In this document: piece by piece, positions 20,061 to 31,461 of the stretch
Layout: each line of letters starts with the position of its first letter
Numbering within the stretch: the first letter of the stretch is position 1
Source: Vogesella sp. XCS3
GTDB lineage: Bacteria; Pseudomonadota; Gammaproteobacteria; Burkholderiales; Chromobacteriaceae
Reading direction: 5' to 3'
Length of the DNA: 64,000 nucleotides
Assembly (NCBI RefSeq): GCF_020616155.1
Contig: NZ_CP085530.1
Coordinates: 3,062,501-3,126,500, forward strand
Program-made: the position numbers and the translations under genes
The notes under the pieces: model-generated
Told to the model about the DNA's origin: nothing
Databases searched by the model: none
Seen by the model: only the letters and a program-made list of their open reading frames with translations

Positions 20061-21395
20061 CTAGCTGGCCGCAGGGTGCTGCGGCAGGGTAATGGCCATG
20101 CGGGCGCCGCCCAGGCTGGCCACGTCGGCATGGGCATGGCCGCCGTGGTGCAGGGCGATCAGCCGGACAAACGACAGGCCCAGACCATGCCCGCCGGTGG
20201 CGCGGTCGCGCGAGCGGTCCAGGCGCTGGAAGGGCTCGAAAATGCGCTCGCGCTCGGCAGCCGGGATGCCGGGGCCGTCGTCGTCCACGGCAATATGCAG
20301 CTGCCCGTCTGCCAGGCTGACCGTCATGTGGACCTGGTTGCTGGCGTATTTGAACGCGTTCAGCAGCAGGTTGCGTGTGGCCACGTACATCAGCTTGCGG
20401 TCGAAGGTGGCACTGCCTGGCGCGCAGCTCAGGCCCAGCTGCAGCTGGCCGGGGCGTAGTGGCTGCATCAGGTCGACAAGGTCATCAAACCATTCGTTCA
20501 GGTCCACGGTTTCGTACTGCAGCGCCACTTCGCCACGGTCCAGCCGCGCGTAGCTGAGGCTGATGTTCAGCAGCTCATCCAGCTCGGTGAGGTCGCGTTC
20601 CATGCCTTCGCGGTATTGCTGGCGTTCGTCATCGTCTTCTGCCTCGTCCAGCATGGACAGGCCAAAGCGCAGGCGTGCTACCGGGGTGCGCAGCTCGTGC
20701 GCTACGGCGTGCGCCAGCGCCTGGCGGGTTTCCACCTGGCGCTCCAGCGCGGTGGCCATATCGTTGATGACGCTGCCCAAGGGGGCAAACAAGGGGCTTT
20801 TCAGCGTGGCGGCGCGGGCGGACAGGTCGCCCTCGGCCAGCTGGTTGGCGGTACTGCGCAGGGCGATGAGCGACTGCCAGTGCGGGCGCAGGTTCAGGTA
20901 GATCAACACGCCCATGGGGACGCCAAAGAAGCCGAACCACAGCAGGAACAAGCCCCATTCGGTTTGCAGGAAGTTATGCGGCTCGGCCTCCTGGTTGAGC
21001 GGGCCCAGTTGCAGAATCTGGCGTGTGCCGGGCAAGGGGGCGTATAGCAGCTCGTTACCGTAATCCAGCCAGCTTTGGCCGCTTGCTAGCCTGGCACGCG
21101 CGTCGTCGCCCAGGCCGGCGGGTATGGCTGGCAGCAGTTTGATGGGGTAGGCGAACAGCTCGTTGACGGTAGCCAGCTCGGCCGGCCGGCGTGCAGGGGG
21201 CTGTGCCAGCAACTGGCGCTGGATCATGCGCACGGTGCCATCCATTTGCTGCTCTATGCGGTCGCGGTCGGCGCCGGAGGTCAGGAAGATCAGCAGGGTG
21301 ACAAAACCCAGCAGCAGGATGAACTGTACCACCATGGTTTGCACGAAATAACGGGCAAACAATGCGGCCAACGTTGCCGGCGGTTTCACTCCCAA
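20061..21395 (-). CDS. Two-component sensor histidine kinase, RstB-like
   Basis: A 444-residue inner-membrane kinase. TM1 lies at about 17-39, a periplasmic domain at about 40-148, TM2 at about 150-172, then HAMP (about 173-225). The dimerisation helix has AHAVAHELRTPVARL, close to the H box of RstB, and the ATPase has NLLLNAFKYA (N), DDDGPGIP (G1) and GGHGLGLSFV (G2). It would phosphorylate the regulator encoded just before it in the transcript; the two genes overlap by 10 bases. The signal is unknown; RstB in enterics responds to envelope and acid conditions. Confidence 0.93.
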   Translation of the reverse strand: MGVKPPATLAALFARYFVQTMVVQFILLLGFVTLLIFLTSGADRDRIEQQMDGTVRMIQRQLLAQPPARRPAELATVNELFAYPIKLLPAIPAGLGDDARARLASGQSWLDYGNELLYAPLPGTRQILQLGPLNQEAEPHNFLQTEWGLFLLWFGFFGVPMGVLIYLNLRPHWQSLIALRSTANQLAEGDLSARAATLKSPLFAPLGSVINDMATALERQVETRQALAHAVAHELRTPVARLRFGLSMLDEAEDDDERQQYREGMERDLTELDELLNISLSYARLDRGEVALQYETVDLNEWFDDLVDLMQPLRPGQLQLGLSCAPGSATFDRKLMYVATRNLLLNAFKYASNQVHMTVSLADGQLHIAVDDDGPGIPAAERERIFEPFQRLDRSRDRATGGHGLGLSFVRLIALHHGGHAHADVASLGGARMAITLPQHPAAS

Positions 21396-22087
21396 TCGCT
21401 CCGCGAGAACAGGTAGCCTTTGCCGCGTACGGTCTTGATGCGCGTTGGCGTATCGGGGTTATCGCCCAGTTTTTTGCGCAGGCGCGAGATGCGGGCGTCG
21501 ATGGAGCGGTCCAGCCCGTCAAAGCCGATGCCGCGCAGCGCATTCATGATGTCGTCGCGCGACAGGATTTCCCCCGCGTGGCTGGCCAGCAGCCACAGCA
21601 GGTCGAATTCGGCAGTGGTGAGCTCCAGCGTGTCGCTGCCCAGTGCGGCTTCGCGGGTCGCCTGGCTGATGCTGAACTGGCCAAACACGATGCGGCCATC
21701 TTCGCTGGCCTGGCTGCTTTCGCCTTCGCTACGGCGTAGCAGGGCGCGGATGCGCGCTAGCAGCCGCCGAGGCTCTACCGGCTTGGTAAGGTAGTCGTCG
21801 GCGCCGAGTTCCAGGCCCAGGATTTCGTCGATTTCCTCGTCGCGCGCCGTCATCATCAGGATGCGGCCATGGTAGCGCGGGCGGATATCGCGGCAGACTT
21901 CGAAGCCGTCTTTGCCTGGCAGCATCACGTCCAGTATCACCAGGTCAGGGTTTTCTGCCAGGATCTGTTCGGCCGCGGTATCGCCCCGGCCATGATGCAG
22001 TACCTCGTAACCGTGCTTGCTCAGATAGACGCGTACCAGGTCTGCCAGGCGTTGGTCATCTTCTACTAGTAACAGGCGTGGGGGCAT
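21386..22087 (-). CDS. Two-component response regulator, RstA-like (OmpR family)
   Basis: A 233-residue DNA-binding regulator. The receiver domain (about 1-120) has LVEDDQRLADLV, phospho-acceptor Asp in VILDVMLPGKDG, and LTKPVEPRRLL. The winged-helix C-terminal domain (about 135-230) has LTTAEFDLLWLLASHAGEIL and DARISRLRKKLGD, typical of OmpR/PhoB members. It is encoded upstream of and overlapping the kinase gene. Likely targets include the neighbouring barrel genes, which is an inference from position. Confidence 0.94.
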   Translation of the reverse strand: MPPRLLLVEDDQRLADLVRVYLSKHGYEVLHHGRGDTAAEQILAENPDLVILDVMLPGKDGFEVCRDIRPRYHGRILMMTARDEEIDEILGLELGADDYLTKPVEPRRLLARIRALLRRSEGESSQASEDGRIVFGQFSISQATREAALGSDTLELTTAEFDLLWLLASHAGEILSRDDIMNALRGIGFDGLDRSIDARISRLRKKLGDNPDTPTRIKTVRGKGYLFSRSDWE

Positions 22088-22130
22088 ACGGGGTCTCGTC
22101 TCGGTGGGTAGTGGGGCGCGATAAATGCAA

Positions 22131-22153
22131 AACAGCCCGCCAGGCGGGCTGTT
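22131..22153 (-). terminator. Terminator for the second beta-barrel gene
   Basis: AACAGCCCGC (22131-22140), loop CAG, and GCGGGCTGTT (22144-22153) form a 10-bp stem. On the minus strand it is followed by TTTTGC. It lies 19 bases after the barrel gene stop and separates that gene from the rstA-like gene downstream. Confidence 0.8.
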
Positions 22154-22171
22154 GTGTCGGGCATGCCGCTA

Positions 22172-22738
22172 TCAGTAATGATAGGTGATGCCACCGCTCA
22201 GGCGGGTGCCGGAGTGGGTATCTTCCTGGCCGCCGGTGCTGGATTTTACCTTGCCGGTCTTGGCGACTTCTACAAAAGCACGCAGATCGGGCTGAATCTG
22301 GGATTCTACGCCAATGCCGATCACCGGTACGGTTTTGCGCGCCTTGAAGCTGTTGGCGCCGGTAGTTTTGCTTTCTACGCGTGCCAAACCAGCACGGCCG
22401 TACAGGCCCAGTTTTTCATTAAGCGGCAGGTGGCCGATGGCGCTGACACCTACGCTGGACAGCTCGGATTCCACTTTGCTGCCGTTGCTGAGGGTACGCT
22501 CGCTTTTACCGTAGTTCTGGTAGTCCAGTTCCCAGGACAGGTTGTCGTGGCTGTAGAAGCCGGCGCGCAGGCCGTAGCCGTTGCCGTTGTTGTCGGTCTT
22601 GGTAGTGGTGTAGCCAGGCATTGTGACGCTGTGACGGCTCAGGGACAGGTTGCCGCCAATGTACTCGTCTTTGCTGCTGTCCACTGCGTAGGCAGCCAGC
22701 GGAGCCAGCAGGGCCAGCAGTAGCAAGTTCTTTTTCAT
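22172..22738 (-). CDS. Small outer-membrane beta-barrel protein
   Basis: A 188-residue protein with a signal peptide (about 1-18, ending AAYA). It has alternating strand segments such as GYGLRAGFYSHDNLSWELDY, VGVSAIGHLPL, KLGLYGRAGLARVES and the terminal SGGITYHY, which ends in an aromatic residue. This is the pattern of eight-stranded outer-membrane proteins. GGAG lies 7 bases before the ATG. It has its own terminator. Together with the barrel gene at 19321-19911 it flanks the RstAB-like pair. Specific function is unknown. Confidence 0.83.
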   Translation of the reverse strand: MKKNLLLLALLAPLAAYAVDSSKDEYIGGNLSLSRHSVTMPGYTTTKTDNNGNGYGLRAGFYSHDNLSWELDYQNYGKSERTLSNGSKVESELSSVGVSAIGHLPLNEKLGLYGRAGLARVESKTTGANSFKARKTVPVIGIGVESQIQPDLRAFVEVAKTGKVKSSTGGQEDTHSGTRLSGGITYHY

Positions 22739-22855
22739 GTTGATGCTCCATGCGTTGGGGGGTAGTGCTGCATGTTAGTAGCAAGCTGTTCCAGTCGCAA
22801 TATGACTTGGGTATGCTTTTCTGCAGCTAGTTATTTCGATAGATATTCTCTGAAA

Positions 22856-23794
22856 TTACAGCCAGAAGTGCGTGCGTTGGCGGTGCGCGGCCAACAGCTG
22901 CTGGAACACGCCCGGGTCTTTGGTAAACGTCAGCTCGCCACTGGCCGGCTGGTGGAAGTCCAGCAGGCGCGATACCCAGAAGCGTAGCGCCCCCGCGCGC
23001 AGCATCACCGGCCAGGCATCGGCTTCGCTGGCGCTAAGCGGGCGCACGGCCTGATAGCCGGCCAGCAAGGCGCTGGCCAGGGTATCGTCGATGCTGCCAT
23101 CGGGCAGGCGGGCCCAGTCGTTTACGGCAATGGCGATGTCGTACAACAGGATGTCGTTGCAGGCGTAATAGAAGTCGATAAAGCCGGCAATGCGGTCGCC
23201 ATCCATCAGCACGTTGTCTTTGAACAGGTCGGCGTGGATCACGCCGCGCGGCAGAAAGTCAAAGCGGTGGCCGGCCTGAAAGGTGATCTCGTCGCGCAGC
23301 ATGGCCGCATCGGCTGGCGGCATGGCGTGGTATAGCGTGCTGGCGGTGTGTGCCCACCAGGCCGGGCCGCGCGGGTTATCCATGCGCAGCGGGAAGGTGG
23401 CGCCAGCCATGTGCATTTGAGCCAGCATTTCACCGACTGCGTGGCACTGTGCCGCATTGGGCGCACTGACGTCGCTGCCGTGCAGGCAGCTCACCAGGCA
23501 GGCGGGCTTGCCGGCCAGCAGCGAGGCAAACTGGTCGTTGTGGTCGGCAATCGGCGCCGGGCAGGCGACGCCGTGGCGCGACAGGTGGCTTTTGAGCTGG
23601 AGAAAGTAGGGCAGCTCTTCCAGCTGCAGTACCTCGAACAGCGTCAGCACATAACGGCCGTGCGTGGTGGTGACAAAGTAATTGGTATTGGTGATGCCGG
23701 CGGCGATGCCTTTGAGTTCTACCAGCTCGCCCAGCGCGTAGCGCTGCAGCCAGGCCTGCATGTCGTCGCTGGAAACCGAGGTGTACACGGACAT
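22856..23794 (-). CDS. thrB: Homoserine kinase (aminoglycoside phosphotransferase-like type)
   Basis: A 312-residue kinase that phosphorylates homoserine on the way to threonine. It belongs to the choline/aminoglycoside-kinase-like ThrB found in Pseudomonas and betaproteobacteria, not the GHMP-type of E. coli. Features: GIAAGITNTNYFV (nucleotide loop, about 28-40), LPRGVIHADLFKDNVLM (catalytic loop, about 186-202) and IAGFIDFYYACND (metal Asp, about 207-219). It is the third gene after LOG and DUF2782 on the minus strand, an order conserved in betaproteobacteria next to polA. Confidence 0.94.
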   Translation of the reverse strand: MSVYTSVSSDDMQAWLQRYALGELVELKGIAAGITNTNYFVTTTHGRYVLTLFEVLQLEELPYFLQLKSHLSRHGVACPAPIADHNDQFASLLAGKPACLVSCLHGSDVSAPNAAQCHAVGEMLAQMHMAGATFPLRMDNPRGPAWWAHTASTLYHAMPPADAAMLRDEITFQAGHRFDFLPRGVIHADLFKDNVLMDGDRIAGFIDFYYACNDILLYDIAIAVNDWARLPDGSIDDTLASALLAGYQAVRPLSASEADAWPVMLRAGALRFWVSRLLDFHQPASGELTFTKDPGVFQQLLAAHRQRTHFWL

Positions 23795-23803
23795 GGCAGC
23801 CTC

Positions 23804-24109
23804 CTAGAACGTCATCAGTACCCAGCGCGGGGTAACCTGCTGCTGGGAGGGGGAAACGCGCTGCATCACGCCTTTGCCGTCTTCATCCATCATGAAGTAG
23901 GCCGGTGCACCCTGCGGGGTGACTTTCACCATATAGACTTTGCCGTTCATCCGGTATTCTTCCACGGTGTCCGGGCCGTTCTGGTAAACGCGGACTTCCG
24001 GCTGCGGGCCGCTGAGCGTGGCGGGCGGTGGCGGGACGGTGGCGGGGGGCGTGTCGGCGTAAGCCGCGAGCGAGGCTGCCATAAGGGTAGCCAGCAAAAG
24101 GCGCTGCAT
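23804..24109 (-). CDS. DUF2782 family periplasmic protein
   Basis: A 101-residue protein. Residues 1-18 are a signal peptide (MQRLLLATLMAASLAAYA). A Pro-rich stretch follows (about 19-35), then the family core EVRVYQNGPDTVEEYRMNGK and VYMVKVTPQGAPAYFMMD. DUF2782 genes are regularly found between polA and thrB in betaproteobacteria; their function is not known. It sits 9 bases before thrB and is surely co-transcribed. Confidence 0.9.
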   Translation of the reverse strand: MQRLLLATLMAASLAAYADTPPATVPPPPATLSGPQPEVRVYQNGPDTVEEYRMNGKVYMVKVTPQGAPAYFMMDEDGKGVMQRVSPSQQQVTPRWVLMTF

Positions 24110-24171
24110 GAGGGTTTCCTTGGTCCTGGGCTTGGTGGCGGGGGGCTATTGCCCCCTCTGTCCGGCCAATT

Positions 24172-24900
24172 CTACAGGTTTAGCAGCTGTTCGCGCTCCT
24201 CCGGCAGCGTTTCGAAGCCGCGGGTTTCATAAAAACGGAAAATGGTTTCTACAATTTCCTGCGGGTCGTCGATCAGCTGCAGCAGGTCGAGGTCGGCCGG
24301 GTTGATCATGCCTTCGCCGGCCAGGCGCTCGCGCACCCAGTCCAGCAGCCCGCCCCAGAAGGCGCTGCCGCACAGGATGATGGGCATCTTGCGGCTCTTG
24401 CCGGTCTGGATCAGCGTCAGCGCCTCGAACATTTCGTCCAGCGTGCCAAAGCCGCCAGGCATCACCACATAGGCCAGCGCATGTTTGACGAACATGACTT
24501 TGCGGCTGAAGAAGTGGTCGAATTTCAGGCTGAGGTCCTGGTATTCGTTGGGGCGCTGTTCGTGCGGTAGTACGATGTTCAGGCCCACCGACGGGCTCTT
24601 GCCGTAGAAGGCGCCCTTGTTGGCCGCTTCCATGATGCCGGGGCCGCCGCCGGAGATCACCGAGAAGCCGGCATCGGAAAGCAGGCGGGCGATGTCTTCG
24701 GTGAGCTTATAATACGGGTGGTCACGCGGGGTTCGTGCGCTGCCAAAGATGCTCACTGCGGGTGTAATGGTTTGCAGCTCTTCGGCGGATTCGACGAATT
24801 CCGACAAAATCTTCATCACGTGCCACGCTTCGCGCGCCCGGAAGCGTTGCATCATCGCGTAACGGTCGCTTGTTTGCGGTAATTTATCGTGCAAGCCCAT
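24172..24900 (-). CDS. LOG family protein (nucleotide phosphoribohydrolase-like)
   Basis: A 242-residue Rossmann-fold protein of the TIGR00730/LOG family. The signature residues are GGGPGIMEAANKGA (about 84-97) and MPGGFGTLDEMFE (about 147-159), the PGGxGTxxE motif that in LOG enzymes cleaves ribose 5-phosphate from nucleoside monophosphates, including cytokinin precursors. Older annotations call it lysine decarboxylase, which is incorrect. It is divergent from polA with only 19 bases between start codons. Confidence 0.92.
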   Translation of the reverse strand: MGLHDKLPQTSDRYAMMQRFRAREAWHVMKILSEFVESAEELQTITPAVSIFGSARTPRDHPYYKLTEDIARLLSDAGFSVISGGGPGIMEAANKGAFYGKSPSVGLNIVLPHEQRPNEYQDLSLKFDHFFSRKVMFVKHALAYVVMPGGFGTLDEMFEALTLIQTGKSRKMPIILCGSAFWGGLLDWVRERLAGEGMINPADLDLLQLIDDPQEIVETIFRFYETRGFETLPEEREQLLNL

Positions 24901-24919
24901 ACCTTAGCCCTTTTTGATT

Positions 24920-27724
<2,805 letters not shown>

Positions 27725-27761
27725 GCTACCCATAGGCACAAGGTTGGCCGCATGCCAGCGA

Positions 27762-27788
27762 GCAAGGCCGCCCGCCGGGCGGCCTTGC
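27762..27788 (+). repeat. Long GC-rich hairpin after polA
   Basis: GCAAGGCCGCCCG and CGGGCGGCCTTGC are perfect inverted repeats with a single base between them. There is no T-run. It follows a GTTGGCCGCA copy (27743-27752) and precedes the true terminator, and may stabilise the polA mRNA end. Confidence 0.6.
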
Positions 27789-27801
27789 TACCGATATACC
27801 G

Positions 27802-27836
27802 CACCCTGGTCTGCCCGGCAGCCAGGGTGTTTTTTC
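27802..27836 (+). terminator. polA terminator
   Basis: CACCCTGG (27802-27809) with CCAGGGTG (27822-27829) form the outer stem. CTGCC/GGCAG extends it across a single bulged T. Six T residues follow. The stem strength and T-run make it a good intrinsic terminator. Confidence 0.88.
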
Positions 27837-27882
27837 GTCGTCGTCGCCTCGCGCGCGGCGGCACCATACCGAAGGATACGCC

Positions 27883-28443
27883 ATGTCCGAGATACAACTA
27901 CGCCCGCCCACGCTGGATGACGTGGACGAACTGCTGGCGTTCGAGCTGGCCAACCGCGCCTTTTTCGAGCGCTGGATCAACGCCCGTGCGCCGGCGTTCT
28001 ACCAGCCGGACGCGGTGGCGGACAGCATCCTCGCGCTGCAGCAGGCTGCGCTGGCGGATCGCGCTTACGGCTACCTCATCCTGCACGATGGCACCTTGGT
28101 TGGCCGCATTAATCTGACGTCGGTGGAGCGGCCGTACTTTAACCGCGCCACGCTGGGCTACCGCTTGGCCGAGCAGGCTTGCGGACGCGGCTGGGCATCG
28201 GCCGCCGTGGCCCGGCTGCAGCAGCTGGCTTTCGGGCCGCTGGGCTTGTGGCGGCTGGAGGCGCACGTGGGGCAGCACAATCCGGCGTCGCGCGCGGTGC
28301 TGCTGCGCAATGGTTTTGCGCTGTACGGCCAGAGCGAGCAGTCGTTCTGCCTGCACGGGCAGTGGCACGGCATGTGGCACCTGGCTTGTCAGGCAGCGGG
28401 CGAGCCCAGGTTGGCCGCAACCCCGGCAGGGGCTGCGCTATAA
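27883..28443 (+). CDS. GNAT family N-acetyltransferase (RimJ/RimL-like)
   Basis: A 186-residue acetyltransferase. The acetyl-CoA loop is QACGRGWASAAVARL (about 88-102), preceded by LGYRLAE, and the RimJ/RimL-like signature LWRLEAHVGQHNPASRAVLLRNGF is present in parts near 120-145. Family members acetylate N-termini of ribosomal proteins or small amines; the substrate here is unknown. It has two copies of GTTGGCCGCA within the gene. The stop is 35 bases before the diguanylate cyclase gene. Confidence 0.9.
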   Translation: MSEIQLRPPTLDDVDELLAFELANRAFFERWINARAPAFYQPDAVADSILALQQAALADRAYGYLILHDGTLVGRINLTSVERPYFNRATLGYRLAEQACGRGWASAAVARLQQLAFGPLGLWRLEAHVGQHNPASRAVLLRNGFALYGQSEQSFCLHGQWHGMWHLACQAAGEPRLAATPAGAAL

Positions 28444-28478
28444 CGCAGTAGGCATTCTTCCTGACGCGTGCACCAGAC

Positions 28479-29612
28479 ATGATCGATATTCATACCTTGC
28501 CGGTTGCCCTTACCATTGTGCTGGTGGGGTGGAGCAGCTGGCGCTTTGCCGCCAGCCAGGCCGAGCTGCAGCAGGAACGCCGTATCTGGCTGCAAGGCTG
28601 CCTGTGCATTGCGGGCGGCCTTGTATTGGAGGCGCAGCCCTTGCTGCACTGGCGCTGGCTGGACGCGGTGAGTATGGCCGGCTTGCTGGGGGGGTATCAG
28701 CAATTTGCCCTGGTGCTGTCACGTTTGCAGCAGCAGCGGTCACACTACCTGCCCGGGGTATTGCTGCTGTTGTTGACCACGCTGATGAATACCCCGTGGC
28801 AGCCGGTTAGCGTTGCCGAAAGCTGGAATACGGTAGCGCTGGCCTTGGTATACGCCCGCTTGTCCTGGCTGCATTGGCAGATCGAACGGGCTATCCGGCA
28901 GGGCTACCCCATTCTCACGACGCTGTACGGTTTGGGCATGCTGGCGTTTTTGGCCCGCCTGTCACTGCATGTATTGGGCTTGCAGGACCCGGCCTTGCTC
29001 GATCTGGTGGAGCCGCTGTTGTACTTGCTGGCCTCGACCGCCACCATCTACGGCAGTTTTGGCTTTCTGATGGTGATTTTGCGGCGTCGGACGCAGCGCC
29101 TGGTGCGGGAAACCTTGCAAGATGGCCTGACTGGTGTCTTGAACCGGCGTGGGCTGGACGAAGCCTTGTTGCAGCTGCAGCAGGGCATGCCGCTCTACCC
29201 TTGTGTGGCGATAGCCATGCTGGATGTGGACCACTTCAAGCAGGTGAACGACCGCTACGGCCACGCTGCAGGCGACGAGGTGCTGCGCCAGCTGGCCCGG
29301 TTCTTTCGCCAGTCGCTACGGGCGCAGGACGTGTTTGCCCGCTACGGCGGCGAAGAGTTCTGCGTACTGATGCCCGGTGCCGCGCTGGCCGACGCCCAGC
29401 GCAAACTGGACCAGCTGAGGGCCGCATTTGCCACGCAGGCATTACTGGCCGAGGCCCCCGATCTGCGCTGTACCTTTTCGGCCGGGCTGGTGTGCTGGGA
29501 CGAGGTAGAAGTGAATCCGGAAAAATTGCTGCACCAGGCCGACGACCTGCTTTATGCCGCCAAACGTGCCGGGCGCAATTGCATTATGGTGGCAGACCCT
29601 CGCGGCGATTAG
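28479..29612 (+). CDS. Membrane diguanylate cyclase (GGDEF)
   Basis: A 377-residue protein. The N-terminal part (about 1-205) consists of about six hydrophobic helices, for example ALTIVLVGWSSWRF and HYLPGVLLLLLTTLM. The GGDEF domain (about 215-375) has DGLTGVLNRRGLDEAL and the active site RYGGEEFCVLM. An RxxD inhibitory site (RAQD) lies five residues before GGEEF, so product inhibition by c-di-GMP is expected. It makes c-di-GMP from GTP. Its stop codon overlaps, on the opposite strand, the stop of a second diguanylate cyclase by four bases. Confidence 0.93.
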   Translation: MIDIHTLPVALTIVLVGWSSWRFAASQAELQQERRIWLQGCLCIAGGLVLEAQPLLHWRWLDAVSMAGLLGGYQQFALVLSRLQQQRSHYLPGVLLLLLTTLMNTPWQPVSVAESWNTVALALVYARLSWLHWQIERAIRQGYPILTTLYGLGMLAFLARLSLHVLGLQDPALLDLVEPLLYLLASTATIYGSFGFLMVILRRRTQRLVRETLQDGLTGVLNRRGLDEALLQLQQGMPLYPCVAIAMLDVDHFKQVNDRYGHAAGDEVLRQLARFFRQSLRAQDVFARYGGEEFCVLMPGAALADAQRKLDQLRAAFATQALLAEAPDLRCTFSAGLVCWDEVEVNPEKLLHQADDLLYAAKRAGRNCIMVADPRGD

Positions 29613-31282
29613 GCATGGCTGGCGATATGCACACGGTTACGCCCCGCGTTTTTGGCTTCGTATAGTGCCTTGTCGGCCTGGCGCATCATGTCGCCCAAGG
29701 CCTGGCCTGGCTGCCGGCAAGTCAGGCCGATGCTGACGGTGAGGGCAATGCTTTGGCCGTGGCTCAATACCGGGGTTTGTGCCACCAGTCGGCAGATACG
29801 CTGGGCGGTGGCCATGGCGTCTTCCGTGCTGGTGTCGGTAAGTAGCGCGGCAAACTCTTCGCCGCCCATGCGGCAGACCAGGTCTTGTGCCCGCAGGCTG
29901 TCCTGCAAAATGCGGGCAAACGAGCGCAGCGCCTCATCGCCAGCGGCGTGGCCATAGCGGTCGTTAACTTGCTTGAAGTGATCCAGGTCAAACATCAGCA
30001 TGCACAGCGGTTTGGCGGGCAGCGGGTGGCGGTCGCAGGCATCTTCGGCCAGGGTCATGAAATGGCGGCGATTGAATAACCCGGTCAGTGCGTCTTGTGT
30101 GGCCAGCTGGAACAGTTGGCTGGCGCGGCGCTCCTGCTGGATGGCGATGGCCATCAGGTGCGAGGTGCGCAGGGTAATGTACTCGCTGTGGGCGTCGGGG
30201 GCGCAGGGCTGGGCAAAGTAGATGGCAAAGGTACCCAGCACGCGGCCATCGTGCGATTTGATGGGGTAGGACCAGCAGGTGCGCAGCTTGTGCAGGCTGG
30301 CTAGCGCCGCGAAATCGACCCAGAACGGGTGTTGCTGGATGTCGGTGACGATCACGGCTTCGCCGGTAAAGGCGGCAGTGCCGCAGGAGCCTACGCTGGC
30401 GCCAATGGTCACGCCGTCAATTTGCGCCTTGTATTCGTCCGGCAGGCTGGGGCCAGCCGCTACCCGCAGGTGTATGCCTTCATCGTCCAGCAGCATGATG
30501 GAGCACATCGAGCCTTCGATCTGCGATTCGATCATATGGCAGGTCCACACCATGACTTCTTTCATGGGGCGATCGTTGGCAATCATTTCCAGCAGGCGGT
30601 TTTCGTCAGCCTGCCATAGCCGCATGGCGTGCTCTTCACTGATATCACGGTCAATGCACAGTAGCGATTGCACCTGGCCATGTTCGTCGGTTTCGGGGAA
30701 CAGCCGCGATTCAAACACGTAGTGCTTGTCGTGGTGGTTCAGCTGGTTTTCAAAAGTTACCGGTTTGCCGCTGGCCAGTACCTGGCTACTGGCATGGCGG
30801 AATGCATCGCACACGTGCGCGGGCAGGCCGCGCTCTTCTATGCCCAGGCCAACGTGCAAGGCGGGGGGGATGGGCGAGTAACGGGCGAGGGCACTATTGG
30901 CGTACAGGCAAACCAGCTGCGGGTCATAGCGGCTGATGATGTCCGGCGAGTTTTCAATCAGGTTGCGGAAGGTTTGCCGGTCTTCGCGGATGCTCAGCAT
31001 CGTGCCATCCGGCAAGGGGGTCAGCAGCCAGTCCAGCAACTGGCCGGCATAGAGTTGCTGGCTGGCATGGGCTTGCCCTGTCTGTAGCGCCTGCTCCAGC
31101 TCCTCCGGCAGCAAGCTGGCGGGAAGGGGTTGGCCGTATTGCAGCGGGGCGCAGTGCAGTAGCTGGTAAAAGCGTGCGGTAGCAAAACGGACCCGTTGCT
31201 TTTCATCCAGTAGCAGGTAGCCACCCGGCAGGGCGCTGAGGGCTTTTTCCAGTGTGGCAGTGGCCGGCACATTGTTCTCCAT
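29609..31282 (-). CDS. PAS-GAF-GGDEF diguanylate cyclase
   Basis: A 557-residue soluble protein. Two PAS-like regions lie at about 8-85 and 105-220 (second: FRNLIENSPDIISRYDP), and a GAF domain at about 230-385 (CSIMLLDDEGIHLRVAAGPS). The GGDEF domain (about 395-555) has DALTGLFNRRHFMTLA and CRMGGEEFAALL, with the inhibitory RxxD site (RAQD) five residues upstream. It has no membrane segments, so it senses cytoplasmic cues. It is convergent with the membrane diguanylate cyclase; together with the REC-EAL protein the window holds three c-di-GMP enzymes. Confidence 0.93.
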   Translation of the reverse strand: MENNVPATATLEKALSALPGGYLLLDEKQRVRFATARFYQLLHCAPLQYGQPLPASLLPEELEQALQTGQAHASQQLYAGQLLDWLLTPLPDGTMLSIREDRQTFRNLIENSPDIISRYDPQLVCLYANSALARYSPIPPALHVGLGIEERGLPAHVCDAFRHASSQVLASGKPVTFENQLNHHDKHYVFESRLFPETDEHGQVQSLLCIDRDISEEHAMRLWQADENRLLEMIANDRPMKEVMVWTCHMIESQIEGSMCSIMLLDDEGIHLRVAAGPSLPDEYKAQIDGVTIGASVGSCGTAAFTGEAVIVTDIQQHPFWVDFAALASLHKLRTCWSYPIKSHDGRVLGTFAIYFAQPCAPDAHSEYITLRTSHLMAIAIQQERRASQLFQLATQDALTGLFNRRHFMTLAEDACDRHPLPAKPLCMLMFDLDHFKQVNDRYGHAAGDEALRSFARILQDSLRAQDLVCRMGGEEFAALLTDTSTEDAMATAQRICRLVAQTPVLSHGQSIALTVSIGLTCRQPGQALGDMMRQADKALYEAKNAGRNRVHIASHA

Positions 31283-31461
31283 GGCTGGGCGCGCACGGCG
31301 AAAGCGTGCTTACTCTGGATTGTAGCGATAAAAGGAAAACTGTCATGAATTGCGTATCGCGCTATTTTCTTTTCAGTTTGCGGCCAGCTGCATCTGTCGC
31401 ATAGCGGTCGCCAAGCGTCACGCTGCGCGTTATGCTCGAGCGCATTCTGGCAGGAGGCTAT

